Source: CAZTYW01 sp964617695
Lineage (GTDB): Bacteria; Chloroflexota; Dehalococcoidia; UBA2247; RBG-13-53-26
Direction: 5' to 3'
Length of the DNA: 43,552 nucleotides
NCBI GenBank assembly: GCA_964617695.1
Contig: CAZTYW010000010.1
Coordinates: 1-43,552, forward strand
Positions 1 to 6,921 of this stretch are shown piece after piece. The notes beneath the pieces are model-generated. The model worked only from the letters and a program-made list of their open reading frames with translations, had not been told where the DNA came from and ran no database searches. Both the position numbers and the translations under genes were made by a program. Every line of letters begins with the position of its first letter. Position 1 is the first letter of the stretch.

Positions 1-212
1 ACGCTGCCCTTCAAGTCCACGCTGCTCCTGGTCTCTTCCAGGCCGGCGTGGACTGCCTCCTTCGTTTTCTGCGACGAGAACAACCCAGCCGAGAGAACGA
101 CGTATGAGAACACCGAGGCAACCATGACGAAGGCAATCAGAATGATCGCTGTCTCCAGTCCGGTGATGCCTCTCTGATCTTCATTTGCTCTTCGCATAAA
201 CCCGTGCGACAT
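1..212 (-). CDS. Archaellin-like (archaeal-type flagellin) N-terminal fragment, truncated by window edge
   Basis: Reading the minus strand from an ATG at 212 gives 70 codons open to the window edge. The N-terminus is short and basic (MRRANEDQRG) and is followed directly by ITGLETAI and a long hydrophobic stretch (about residues 16-45), then a polar segment with SSQKTKEAV. This is the class III signal peptide layout of archaellins and type IV pilin-like subunits, with expected cleavage after the RG by a FlaK/PibD-type prepilin peptidase and assembly into a surface filament. An AGAGGAAAG ribosome site lies just upstream of 212; a second ATG at 197 is possible. The mature globular domain is outside the window, so archaellin versus another class III pilin cannot be settled. 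Nearby rhomboid and STT3 genes on the same strand fit a surface-protein neighbourhood. Confidence 0.8.
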   Translation of the reverse strand, partial: MSHGFMRRANEDQRGITGLETAIILIAFVMVASVFSYVVLSAGLFSSQKTKEAVHAGLEETRSSVDLKGS

Positions 213-531
213 CACTTTCCTCTCTTCTCGGTCTACGAAGGCGACAGACAAACATTGGAAAAGGCAACTCGCAATCTAGCACCCGTAGCAGCGAGCGGAT
301 TACCATGCTGCCACGCATTTCGACAGGTCGTTTCCACCAATGTTGACAAGTGGTTCTCACTCACTTCACTTGGGGCCTGCCACGAAAGATTTGGGGGCCA
401 GCACTGCTTGTGACAGAGGCCGCTACGTGCGACGATAGCCTAACCCTTACCCATATCCCAGAGACGAGCGTGACTTGCTGAGCACGCCATGACCGGGCAG
501 CATGTGGGGACTAAGAAGAAGGGGGAGATGA
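213..531. other. Divergent intergenic region between archaellin and LuxR-type regulator
   Basis: No coding region of its own is credible here. The stretch separates two divergently transcribed genes and must hold both promoters. A TTGACA hexamer occurs at 343-348 on the + strand, but no good -10 follows at the right distance, so I do not call a promoter. The ribosome site of the downstream gene (GGGGGAG, 521-527) is clear. Confidence 0.5.
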
Positions 532-1287
532 ATGGCTCGGACAAAACCTCAGGCAATAAGACTCTACATCGTAGAGGAGCAGGAGACATACCGCGAGGTG
601 TATAAGTCTGCGTTCTCTTCTGGCGTCCCCAAGGCACCCTTTGATCTCCTCGGCATTTGCACCAACAGCGACCTGACGTCCATAAGAGAGGTAGTAGCCA
701 CACTAAATCCCGACGTCTTGCTTGTGGGGACCAAGAATCTCAGCATGAACGTCGTCGCGGAATTGGAGCGGGTCCGGGTCGGAAACCCCAGGATTGCGAT
801 TGTCCTTCTGCTGGTGCGTTACGAGATCGAGAGCATCCAGTCGCTCCGAAGGACTGCGCTCAAAGGCGAAGGCGGCATGGCGCTCTTCTTGAAGCAGTCC
901 CTGGACCAGGTGGAGCAACTGCGGGGAATCATCCTGGCGGCCAACCACGGTCAGGTGATCCTGGACCCCGCACTTGCCGGCCTGCTGTTCACGGAGAAGT
1001 CGAGCGACTCATTCCTGAAACAGCTTACTGCGAGAGAGTCAGAGATTCTGAGCCTGCTCTCGGAAGGATACACCAACGCCGCAATAGCGCAAGCGCTGTA
1101 CATCGACGTCAAGACCGTGGAACACCACATAAACAGCATGTATGGCAAGCTGAAGGCAGAGGCAGATTTTAATCGCAAGCACCCAAGAGTAAGTGCTGCC
1201 AGACTCTACCTTGAAGCCACGGGCGAACTCGTCTGCCCTGCCATGCCAATAGGCACTGCAGCGTCTCTGTCACACCCAAACCGATAA
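532..1287 (+). CDS. LuxR/NarL-type transcription regulator with degenerate receiver domain
   Basis: This 251-residue protein has an N-terminal receiver-like fold (about residues 8-150) and a C-terminal LuxR helix-turn-helix (about 165-210: LTARESEILSLLSEGYT, then VKTVEHHINSMYGKL). The HTH is canonical for DNA-binding NarL/FixJ regulators. The receiver looks inactive: after strand 3 the usual phospho-acceptor aspartate is replaced (PDVLLVGT, Gly66), although acidic residues remain near the end of strand 1 (VEEQE). It therefore probably does not respond to a histidine kinase in the standard way. The start at 532 is supported by GGGGGAG at 521-527. The gene diverges from the archaellin gene, so control of the archaellum locus is a reasonable guess from position only. 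A C-terminal tail of about 40 residues follows the HTH. Confidence 0.85.
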   Translation: MARTKPQAIRLYIVEEQETYREVYKSAFSSGVPKAPFDLLGICTNSDLTSIREVVATLNPDVLLVGTKNLSMNVVAELERVRVGNPRIAIVLLLVRYEIESIQSLRRTALKGEGGMALFLKQSLDQVEQLRGIILAANHGQVILDPALAGLLFTEKSSDSFLKQLTARESEILSLLSEGYTNAAIAQALYIDVKTVEHHINSMYGKLKAEADFNRKHPRVSAARLYLEATGELVCPAMPIGTAASLSHPNR

Positions 1288-1329
1288 GAAGCCACCCGAG
1301 GAAGAAGGAGGAGGCAGACGAGGGGAAAA

Positions 1330-1635
1330 TCAACTGAGGAGAATGAAGAGCTCCTTTATGTTCCAGGCAACGACCAGCGACAGAAGGAGAAGAGCAGGAA
1401 CAAGGAGCCTGCCCGGTGTGAGCCAGGCGATAAGAACGGGAACAACAATCTTGAAAAGGACGAGCATTGGAGGTGCAGCCAGCAGACTCCGCATCAAGGG
1501 GTTCAACTCAGTGAGTCCCAGTGATACGGCAAGAGCAGTCAGCAGAAGGTCAACGTAGTTCAGCAGAACAAAAGAGACTTTCTCGGTGACTCCGCGTTCA
1601 AAGGTGGCTGCCGAATCCCAGAGATTCGACGTCAT
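1330..1635 (-). CDS. DUF5658-type small membrane protein
   Basis: This 101-residue protein has about three hydrophobic segments (roughly residues 20-42, 52-72, 78-100). The order LNYVDLLLTALAVSLGLTE then LNPLM near residues 26-48 is the DUF5658 pattern, an aspartate in the first membrane helix followed by an E-x-NP turn. The family has no established function. A GAGG ribosome site lies about 8 nt upstream of the ATG. It runs opposite to the LuxR gene that ends at 1287 and is separated from the rhomboid gene by about 280 bp, so it probably has its own promoter. Confidence 0.75.
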   Translation of the reverse strand: MTSNLWDSAATFERGVTEKVSFVLLNYVDLLLTALAVSLGLTELNPLMRSLLAAPPMLVLFKIVVPVLIAWLTPGRLLVPALLLLSLVVAWNIKELFILLS

Positions 1636-1649
1636 CTTTTAACCTCAAG

Positions 1650-1693
1650 CCCAGTGGGGATCCTCACCCCCCTCCCCACTGGGTCACTTTTTT
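1650..1693 (+). terminator. Perfect 11-bp hairpin followed by T-tract
   Basis: CCCAGTGGGGA (1650-1660) pairs perfectly with TCCCCACTGGG (1673-1683) across a 12-nt loop, followed by TCACTTTTTT on the + strand. This is a rho-independent terminator shape for rightward transcription, most likely read-through from the LuxR gene across the antisense of the DUF5658 gene. On the minus strand the same hairpin would sit in the 5' leader of the DUF5658 mRNA, about 15 nt upstream of its start codon. Confidence 0.6.
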
Positions 1694-1769
1694 CAAGGCA
1701 AGCGACGAGGGACCCGCTCTGAAACCCGCCTTCCATGCCCCTGACGGCCGCGGGTGCCATCGTTTGCAG

Positions 1770-1799
1770 TCTATATGATCCAGGTAAAGAAGATGTTAA
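1770..1799 (-). promoter_or_regulatory. Candidate sigma70-type promoter for DUF5658 gene
   Basis: On the minus strand TTAACA (1799-1794) and TATAGA (1775-1770) are separated by 18 bp. A start near 1763 would give a leader of about 128 nt that contains the 1650-1683 hairpin. The match is moderate. Confidence 0.35.
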
Positions 1800-1912
1800 A
1801 GCGAGTGTCCGGGTGTGAAGATGGTCTCACAGAATAATTGCAGTGGTATTAACGCCCTCGTAAAAGCCTCAGCGATCGCAAGCCACAGTCCGTGTCCCCT
1901 GACCCGGCCAGT

Positions 1913-2500
1913 CTAGAACCGGTAATGGCGGGCGCCCCTTCGGGCGAAGTAGTATCCGGCCACCAGACCGACAGCCAGACCACCGAGATGGGCCTGCCAG
2001 GCTACCCCTCGGAGAAGGGAGAGTATGAGGAAACCCCCGATGATCGCCACCCACAACGGAATAGGGGCTGGTATGGGAAACACCATGACTCTCAGTTTCG
2101 GACGCATGACAACGAGCACCCCACCCAGGGCAAACACGGCTCCTGAGGCACCGACAACAGTGGCCGCAGAGGGGCCCATCAGCACGAAGAACACATTGCC
2201 CACAATGCCGCCGACGAAGTAAACAATCAGCAAAGACCGCTCTCCGATCAGGCCCGACAGGTAGGTACCGAAGAAGTACAGGGTCAACATGTTGGCTATG
2301 ATGTGCCACAAATTGGCGTGCACAAACATGCTGGTGACTATGGTCCAGGGTCTCTCAGCCAGAACCGCGGGCTTTAAGCCCAGGATAGGAATCAACTCCT
2401 CGTCCAGAAGCGTGGCCAGGAAGACAAGAAGGTTGGCGACTATCAGGAATAGGGTCACAGACAGGCTTGGGTTGGGATAGCGACGGCTTCGATACGGCAT
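1913..2500 (-). CDS. Rhomboid family intramembrane serine protease
   Basis: This 195-residue protein, with about six membrane helices, cleaves substrates within the membrane. All rhomboid landmarks are visible: HANLWHIIAN with the oxyanion Asn70 in helix 2, the nucleophile Ser119 in GASG, and the base His171 in AHLGG of the last helix. The length is typical of the minimal bacterial six-helix form with no extra domain. The start follows AGAGGA with almost no spacing, so it may be slightly off, but the residues after it (basic stretch, then the first helix) fit. It lies downstream of the STT3 gene on the same strand, 196 bp away. Its substrate is unknown. Confidence 0.92.
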   Translation of the reverse strand: MPYRSRRYPNPSLSVTLFLIVANLLVFLATLLDEELIPILGLKPAVLAERPWTIVTSMFVHANLWHIIANMLTLYFFGTYLSGLIGERSLLIVYFVGGIVGNVFFVLMGPSAATVVGASGAVFALGGVLVVMRPKLRVMVFPIPAPIPLWVAIIGGFLILSLLRGVAWQAHLGGLAVGLVAGYYFARRGARHYRF

Positions 2501-2696
2501 TCCTCTCTCACGCTAGGCCAAGTGTTGGTTACAGGAGGCCGACTCCAGGAAGGGGCCAATCTGACCTCTCAAGCCTGCAGTAGGCCGGCAGATGGCCGTC
2601 TGGCTTGCCTCCGCGGGGCTGCAGGCTCGGCCAGGCGCCTTCAGCCACCGCGAGCTGCTGCAACCGGTGACGACAGCCTGTTCCACTCCGCGGCAA

Positions 2697-4502
2697 TTAC
2701 TGGACAATTCTAAGAATGACCAGGTCAGGGTTCTGTACCTCGGGGCCCGGATAGACCCGCTCCAGCCCACCCTCACACTGGAAGCTGCCGGAGAGACTTC
2801 GCCAATAAAGAGAATCCTGCAGGTTCTCCCCTGCGGCAAGCCCATGGCTGGCGATGGTAGACAATATTTCCCGCTCCACGTTGGAGAAAACGAGGTAGTC
2901 AGCCTCGTGTTTGTTCATAACCTGAACGGCTTCCAGGGCGTCGCCGGTGCAGTAGGCCAGACCCACATCGTCGTCCTTGCCCTCGACATGACCATACATC
3001 CCTCCGTCAACCACGGGCTTGCGTTCAGCCACGTCCAGTATCCAGTAGCCGTAGTCCCACCAACTCATCACCACCGCGTCCTCCGGCGTGTTGTCCCTGA
3101 TCCAGGTCAGCCCGTCATACCAGTCATTGTTGGCGGCAACTCTGGACTCCGAACCCTGATAGTAGGCGAAAGCAGACAATACAATCAGAATCGCCACAAT
3201 GACTGCAGCCACACCCGTTTGAATTGCGCGCTCGAGGCCGCGAGTGTATCGAAGATCAAACAGGTTGGCCACCACCATGCCACCGACGACAGCAGCAGCA
3301 GGAGCCGCATAGAGGATAAGTCTTCTGGCAAACAGACTCAGAATGAACATGACCAGGAACCAGCTCACGAAAAGCACGTCAGCCTCTCGGTGCCTGATGA
3401 ATGCAAGAAGCAGTCCGATAGGTATCAGGAGAAGGAAGAGCTGGAACAGCACCAGGTCAGAGAAACCCAATCCTCCCATCTCAGCGATTTCTCCTCCGCC
3501 CGGACTGAGCAATGCATCAATGAAATCGAATGTCCTGGACGTGGCTGCCCGATTCAAGCAGGCAACCAGAACGTTAAGCGAGAATATGACGGCAAACGGA
3601 CGCCATCTTGACTGGCTTACGGCCCCTTTGACTCTGCCCAGTAGTCTTTTCCAAAAGGGCTGGTAGCCGGTCGTCGAAAAAGGCTCCTGGTACTCGGCGA
3701 ACTTGAGCACCAGCTCGCTGGCAAAGAAGGCTCCTATGATTGTCAGCAGAAGACCGGACCCAACCCAGGACCATTCCAGGTAGAGCATCAACTCAAGGCC
3801 CACCACAAGCAGAGCCCCAAACACCCAGCCAACATCCCGCCTCCTCACGCTCAAATGCCAGTTCTTGGACATGAAGAAAGCAAAGACTCCAAGCGTGATC
3901 AGCAGAATGCTGAGACCGTCGCGGTCAAGATAGCCGGCTCCCTGGATGAAGTAGGCATGAGGCAACACGGCCCACGCCAGCCCTGCAGCAAGACCCATCC
4001 GCCTGTTGTACATTCTGCTGACGGCCAGGTAAATGACGATGATGGTGAGCACGCTCAGGAATGGCGGCAGGAACTTGGAGGCGAAGGTCAAGGCATCCTG
4101 GTCCGAAAGGCGAAACACGAAGCCGACGGCTGTGGCGATGTAGGCCAGCGGGTAAGCCAACCCGGTGGGGAAAACGTTAGGGATTGCCTGGTTTCCCATG
4201 ACCAGGTCTGCCATCCAGTGAAAGACATGAGAATCAGCGCTGATTATGAAGTAGTGCCCAGAGTCGAGAAGGTGCAGAGACCGAACGAAGAAGGCCAGTC
4301 CGCTTATGGCGCAGAGGCAAAGCAGGACAAGCTGTCTGTCAGATAGGTGCAGAAATCTGGCAAAACGCCCTTTGCCAGGCACTCCTTTGCTCGGTGCGCC
4401 GCCTTTTGGGGTGGATGGCCGGGCCGCAACAGGTTCCGCGGCGGGAGCTGTTCTCTTTGCCAGGGCACGCCTCCGAGACAACTTCCGACTTTTGCGCGTC
4501 AT
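2697..4502 (-). CDS. STT3/AglB-type oligosaccharyltransferase
   Basis: This 601-residue protein should transfer a lipid-linked oligosaccharide to asparagine on exported proteins at the outer face of the membrane. The decisive motif is WWDYG at residues 481-485, the signature of the STT3/AglB/PglB family. Before it lie about 11-13 hydrophobic segments. An acidic SADSHVFHW motif follows the first membrane helix, and YLDRDG matches the second acidic motif of the family. The C-terminal soluble domain after WWDYG is short, as in small archaeal AglB forms. The N-terminus is a basic tail of about 45 residues (KSRKLSRRRALAKR). It lies on the same strand as the archaellin fragment and rhomboid genes. 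Glycosylation of archaellin or S-layer protein is a likely role by analogy with archaea, but that is inference. Confidence 0.9.
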   Translation of the reverse strand: MTRKSRKLSRRRALAKRTAPAAEPVAARPSTPKGGAPSKGVPGKGRFARFLHLSDRQLVLLCLCAISGLAFFVRSLHLLDSGHYFIISADSHVFHWMADLVMGNQAIPNVFPTGLAYPLAYIATAVGFVFRLSDQDALTFASKFLPPFLSVLTIIVIYLAVSRMYNRRMGLAAGLAWAVLPHAYFIQGAGYLDRDGLSILLITLGVFAFFMSKNWHLSVRRRDVGWVFGALLVVGLELMLYLEWSWVGSGLLLTIIGAFFASELVLKFAEYQEPFSTTGYQPFWKRLLGRVKGAVSQSRWRPFAVIFSLNVLVACLNRAATSRTFDFIDALLSPGGGEIAEMGGLGFSDLVLFQLFLLLIPIGLLLAFIRHREADVLFVSWFLVMFILSLFARRLILYAAPAAAVVGGMVVANLFDLRYTRGLERAIQTGVAAVIVAILIVLSAFAYYQGSESRVAANNDWYDGLTWIRDNTPEDAVVMSWWDYGYWILDVAERKPVVDGGMYGHVEGKDDDVGLAYCTGDALEAVQVMNKHEADYLVFSNVEREILSTIASHGLAAGENLQDSLYWRSLSGSFQCEGGLERVYPGPEVQNPDLVILRIVQ

Positions 4503-4544
4503 GTGTCTGGCAGTTTCCTCAGCAAGTCCTCGTTAGGTCTAACA

Positions 4545-4565
4545 GGTACAATGCTCAATTGTACC
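4545..4565. promoter_or_regulatory. Perfect 8-bp dyad over STT3 -10 region
   Basis: GGTACAAT (4545-4552), a 5-bp spacer, then ATTGTACC (4558-4565). The symmetry is perfect and the spacing suits a dimeric regulator. The right arm contains the minus-strand TACAAT that serves as the proposed STT3 -10. Confidence 0.6.
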
Positions 4566-4587
4566 AACAGCGGGCTCCTTGTGTAAG
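4558..4587 (-). promoter_or_regulatory. Candidate promoter of the STT3 gene
   Basis: On the minus strand CTTACA (4587-4582) and TACAAT (4563-4558) are 18 bp apart. A start near 4551 gives a leader of about 50 nt to the ATG at 4502, with GAGGAA 11 nt before it. Each hexamer lies inside one of the two dyads. Confidence 0.4.
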
Positions 4588-4606
4588 GTCCGCTGGTCCT
4601 TACACA
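4580..4606. promoter_or_regulatory. Perfect 9-bp dyad over STT3 -35 region
   Basis: TGTGTAAGG (4580-4588) and CCTTACACA (4598-4606) are perfect inverted repeats around a 9-bp spacer. This could be an operator or a stem-loop; there is no T-tract on either side, so a terminator is unlikely. Confidence 0.55.
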
Positions 4607-4809
4607 CACGTGGAACATGTTACCAACGTATCATCATGGCAATGAGAGGGATTATACCAACTTTTGTTGCGGGCGGACACCCAACCGGTCGGGAGGGCTG
4701 CGGCTCCACAGCGCCAAGGCGATCGGGCAGCGTTGGCAGAAAGCGTTCTCTCACGGCCGAGGGCTCCTGTGTGACCGGCTTGCAGCATAGACCCGCCTGG
4801 GTGGCTTGA

Positions 4810-4838
4810 TTGATGCCCCTACAACTCTGGGTTAGAAT
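4810..4838 (+). promoter_or_regulatory. Candidate promoter of the DUF362 gene
   Basis: TTGATG (4810-4815), a 17-bp spacer, then TAGAAT (4833-4838). A start near 4845 leaves a leader of about 27 nt before the ATG at 4872. Confidence 0.45.
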
Positions 4839-4871
4839 TGACTGGCAGCGGCAAGAAAAGGGGGTTTCGCC

Positions 4872-5816
4872 ATGAGCGGCATCATGGATTCGCTTCGGGG
4901 CATCTACCACTTCATGACGGACATGACGCCACCCGGACTGACCACTGTGCCTCCAAGACGGCGCAGGCCGGTCATCTGGCAACAGGATGACCTGCCGCTC
5001 GTTAGCAGGTTACAGGCCGAACCAGACCTGGAGGCATCAATCGCCAGAAGCCTGGGTTTGCTTGGCGGATTGGGCAAGCTGGCCACTGCAGGCGAAACCA
5101 TAATGGTGAAACCGAACTTCAACAGCCCCGACCCTTACCCGGGGTCCACCGACCTGGATTTCCTGAGCGCGGTCGTCAGACTGTTGCTGCAGACGGGCGC
5201 CAGGGTGGTCGTCGGAGAGAGCTCGGGCGGGATATGGAGACCCACCAGAAACACATTGGCGAGACTGGGAGTGCCGGAGCTGCTGTCCGGTTTGGGGGTG
5301 GAGCTTATCGCCTTCGAAGACAGTCCTCGGGACTGGGTTGAGGTGGAAATCCCAGGTGACTATCTTAAGAAGGCAACGGTACCCAGATCAGCCTATGAGG
5401 CAAGTAAGCTCGTATACCTCCCATGCCTGAAAACACACAATCTGGCTCGATTCTCCCTGTCACTCAAGCTTGCAGTGGGGCTGCTTCACCCCGGGCAGCG
5501 CCGCTCGCTGCACTGGAAAAACCTGGAGCAGAAGGCAGCCGAGATAAACCTGGCCCTTCAACCCGACCTGGTGATAATGGATGGCAGGAAGGCCTTCGTG
5601 ACCGGAGGGCCAGCCAAGGGCAAGCTGGTCGAACCGGGGGTAATATTAGCCTCCGGCGACATGGTAGCCACGGATGTGGAGGCACTGGAGATACTCCTGT
5701 CCTACGGGGCCAGGAACAGGCTGTTGCCAGACCCATGGGCCTCGCCTCAGATCGTCACTGCGCTGAGGCACGGATTGGGATCAGGGAAGGGTGGTTACCG
5801 AGTCATAGTGGAATAA
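4872..5816 (+). CDS. DUF362 domain-containing protein
   Basis: This 314-residue soluble protein matches the DUF362 family. VKPNF near residue 79, the alternating strand-helix segment with VVVGESSGG (about 113-121) and the LPCLKTHNLARFSLSLK segment (about 183-199) are its usual landmarks. Many family members are fused to ferredoxin domains; this one has no CxxCxxC cluster, so it is the stand-alone form. The biochemical role of the family is not established. The start at 4872 has GGGGG about 8 nt upstream; a second in-frame ATG at 4884 is a lesser option. It faces the small winged-helix gene with a 77-bp gap and is not obviously part of an operon. Confidence 0.8.
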   Translation: MSGIMDSLRGIYHFMTDMTPPGLTTVPPRRRRPVIWQQDDLPLVSRLQAEPDLEASIARSLGLLGGLGKLATAGETIMVKPNFNSPDPYPGSTDLDFLSAVVRLLLQTGARVVVGESSGGIWRPTRNTLARLGVPELLSGLGVELIAFEDSPRDWVEVEIPGDYLKKATVPRSAYEASKLVYLPCLKTHNLARFSLSLKLAVGLLHPGQRRSLHWKNLEQKAAEINLALQPDLVIMDGRKAFVTGGPAKGKLVEPGVILASGDMVATDVEALEILLSYGARNRLLPDPWASPQIVTALRHGLGSGKGGYRVIVE

Positions 5817-5893
5817 GGCTCCGCGGCCGGAACCGCAATCAGCCTGCTCCAACACAACCCCTCAGCAAGCGGCGGATGGCTATTGCACCGAGC

Positions 5894-6196
5894 TCACGCT
5901 GCCCCAGCCCGGCGACTCCGCCTCTTCCAGCCCAGCAACTCAAGGAGGTCTCCCACCGCAGTCTCTCGCTGGGTGGGGTGGCGGAGCCGGAGGTCTGGGT
6001 TAACCCGGTATCGGTTCCGCCGCCCTTCTCTTTTCTTGGTGACGTATCCAGCCGACAGAAGGTCGGCAATTATCTTTCGGGTGGCTCTCTCCGTCAAGCC
6101 TATTGCGGTAGCCAGTTCCCGGGCAGTGATGCGAGGGTGGCAGGCGATCTGGCCGAGCACCAGCGCATGGTTGGTTACAAAGATCCACTCCGGCAC
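5894..6196 (-). CDS. Small winged-helix (MarR/ArsR-like) transcription regulator
   Basis: This 100-residue protein is essentially one winged helix-turn-helix. TARELATAIGLTERATRKIIADLL (split over about residues 24-47) is the recognition-helix region and the basic REGRRNRYRV segment (about 56-65) is the wing. It ends with a short helix and a basic tail. The start is a GTG at 6196, supported by GGAGGT 6 nt upstream. No ligand or metal-binding motif is visible, so the signal is unknown. A TGCAT-N4-ATGCA dyad about 70 bp upstream (6263-6276) is a candidate operator for it. Confidence 0.8.
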   Translation of the reverse strand: MPEWIFVTNHALVLGQIACHPRITARELATAIGLTERATRKIIADLLSAGYVTKKREGRRNRYRVNPDLRLRHPTQRETAVGDLLELLGWKRRSRRAGAA

Positions 6197-6262
6197 TACT
6201 TACCTCCTCTGTCCTTCCTCAAAAAATCGGCGTCAACAGGGCTTGACAAGGCGCACTTAAGG

Positions 6263-6276
6263 TGCATGGTTATGCA
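6263..6276. promoter_or_regulatory. TGCAT-N4-ATGCA dyad upstream of winged-helix gene
   Basis: This perfect 5-bp inverted repeat with a 4-bp spacer lies in the divergent region between the winged-helix gene and the small TAG-interrupted gene. A TTGACA (6243-6248) and an imperfect CACTTAAGGTG palindrome are next to it. The size suits a small winged-helix dimer. Confidence 0.35.
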
Positions 6277-6395
6277 TGAATTTCAAATCATCATAGGCTA
6301 AACATGAAAAGCTTAACCCATTACGGCCTGTTTGTATCACAGGCGGAGGAAGAATGCAGGCCCACGTTGTCTCCTAGAAAGGGGGTGACATCAGA

Positions 6396-6731
6396 ATGGC
6401 TAACAAACCCGGCAAGCCATCATCCGGCCCGAAGAAATAGACCCGTGCGTCGCACCATGCGGAGAAAGCAGGGGCGATTCTGGAGAACATCCTGAAGAGC
6501 CAGGACCAGGTCTACATTGCAGAAGCGCGGCACGTTTTCCAGAACGGGTACCCCAGGTTCCTGGACGAAGCCAGGAACAGTGCCCGGGTGCTGGTGTACC
6601 TGGAACCGCAGCATGTCTGGATCAAAGGAAAATTCGTGGCCCCTGTACGTGGCCGTAACGATCTGCGAAGCAGAATACTGCTGGACTTCTTCAAATCAGT
6701 CAACGCCAACTCAGATATCCGACTGGCTTAG
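6396..6731 (+). pseudogene. Small unknown gene with in-frame TAG at codon 15
   Basis: An ATG at 6396 with an excellent ribosome site (AAAGGGGGTGA, 6378-6388) opens MANKPGKPSSGPKK, then meets TAG at 6438-6440. The same frame then stays open for 96 codons to a TAG at 6729-6731 and reads like real protein (for example ILKSQDQVYIAEARHVF, VLVYLEPQHVWIKGKFV, LRSRILLDFFKSVNA). No ATG start exists in this frame after the first TAG. The 111-codon product would be a soluble mixed alpha/beta protein that I do not recognise. Either the gene is decayed by one substitution, the base is a consensus error, or the amber codon is read through. I favour the first two. The longer overlapping frame at 6517-6873 is a shadow. 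Confidence 0.55.
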
Positions 6732-6829
6732 GATGCCGTGCACGGCCTTGATCGCCCAAAGCCAGCCGGCTATCTCTGATCCTCTTTGCTGCCTCCCACA
6801 ACCGACGGTGATCCCGAACCCGGCTCCTG

Positions 6830-6857
6830 TTGCAGGGTGGGAGTCCAGCAATATAAT
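6830..6857 (+). promoter_or_regulatory. Candidate promoter of the CNNM/CorC gene
   Basis: TTGCAG (6830-6835), a 16-bp spacer, then a perfect TATAAT (6852-6857). A start near 6864 gives a leader of about 57 nt to the ATG at 6922, which has AGGGGAG upstream. Confidence 0.5.
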
Positions 6858-6921
6858 AAGCATGCACATTTGAAATCATGGGACAGGCTGCCCGAAGCTA
6901 ACCAGCAAAAGGGGAGACCTG

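Larger units (their letters stand above)
4503..4871. other. Divergent regulatory region between STT3 and DUF362 genes
   Basis: This 369-bp stretch has no credible gene. Its left third carries two perfect dyads over a candidate STT3 promoter (listed separately) and an AACATGTT palindrome at about 4614-4621. The right end carries a candidate promoter for the DUF362 gene. I see nothing identifiable in 4625-4805. Confidence 0.6.

Noticed and set aside
2592..3611. Long + strand open frame opposite the STT3 gene
   Set aside because: It is the antisense of a clearly coding membrane protein with the WWDYG signature; the translated product is low-complexity and histidine/glutamine-rich with no ribosome site.
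5423..6301. 292-codon + strand open frame across the DUF362 end and the winged-helix gene
   Set aside because: It overlaps two well-supported genes and its composition (proline, arginine, serine) is that of a frame shadow in GC-rich DNA.
6517..6873. 118-codon + strand open frame with an ATG start
   Set aside because: It overlaps the frame starting at 6396, which has a strong ribosome site and a protein-like composition; this one is cysteine/tryptophan/proline-rich and looks like a shadow.
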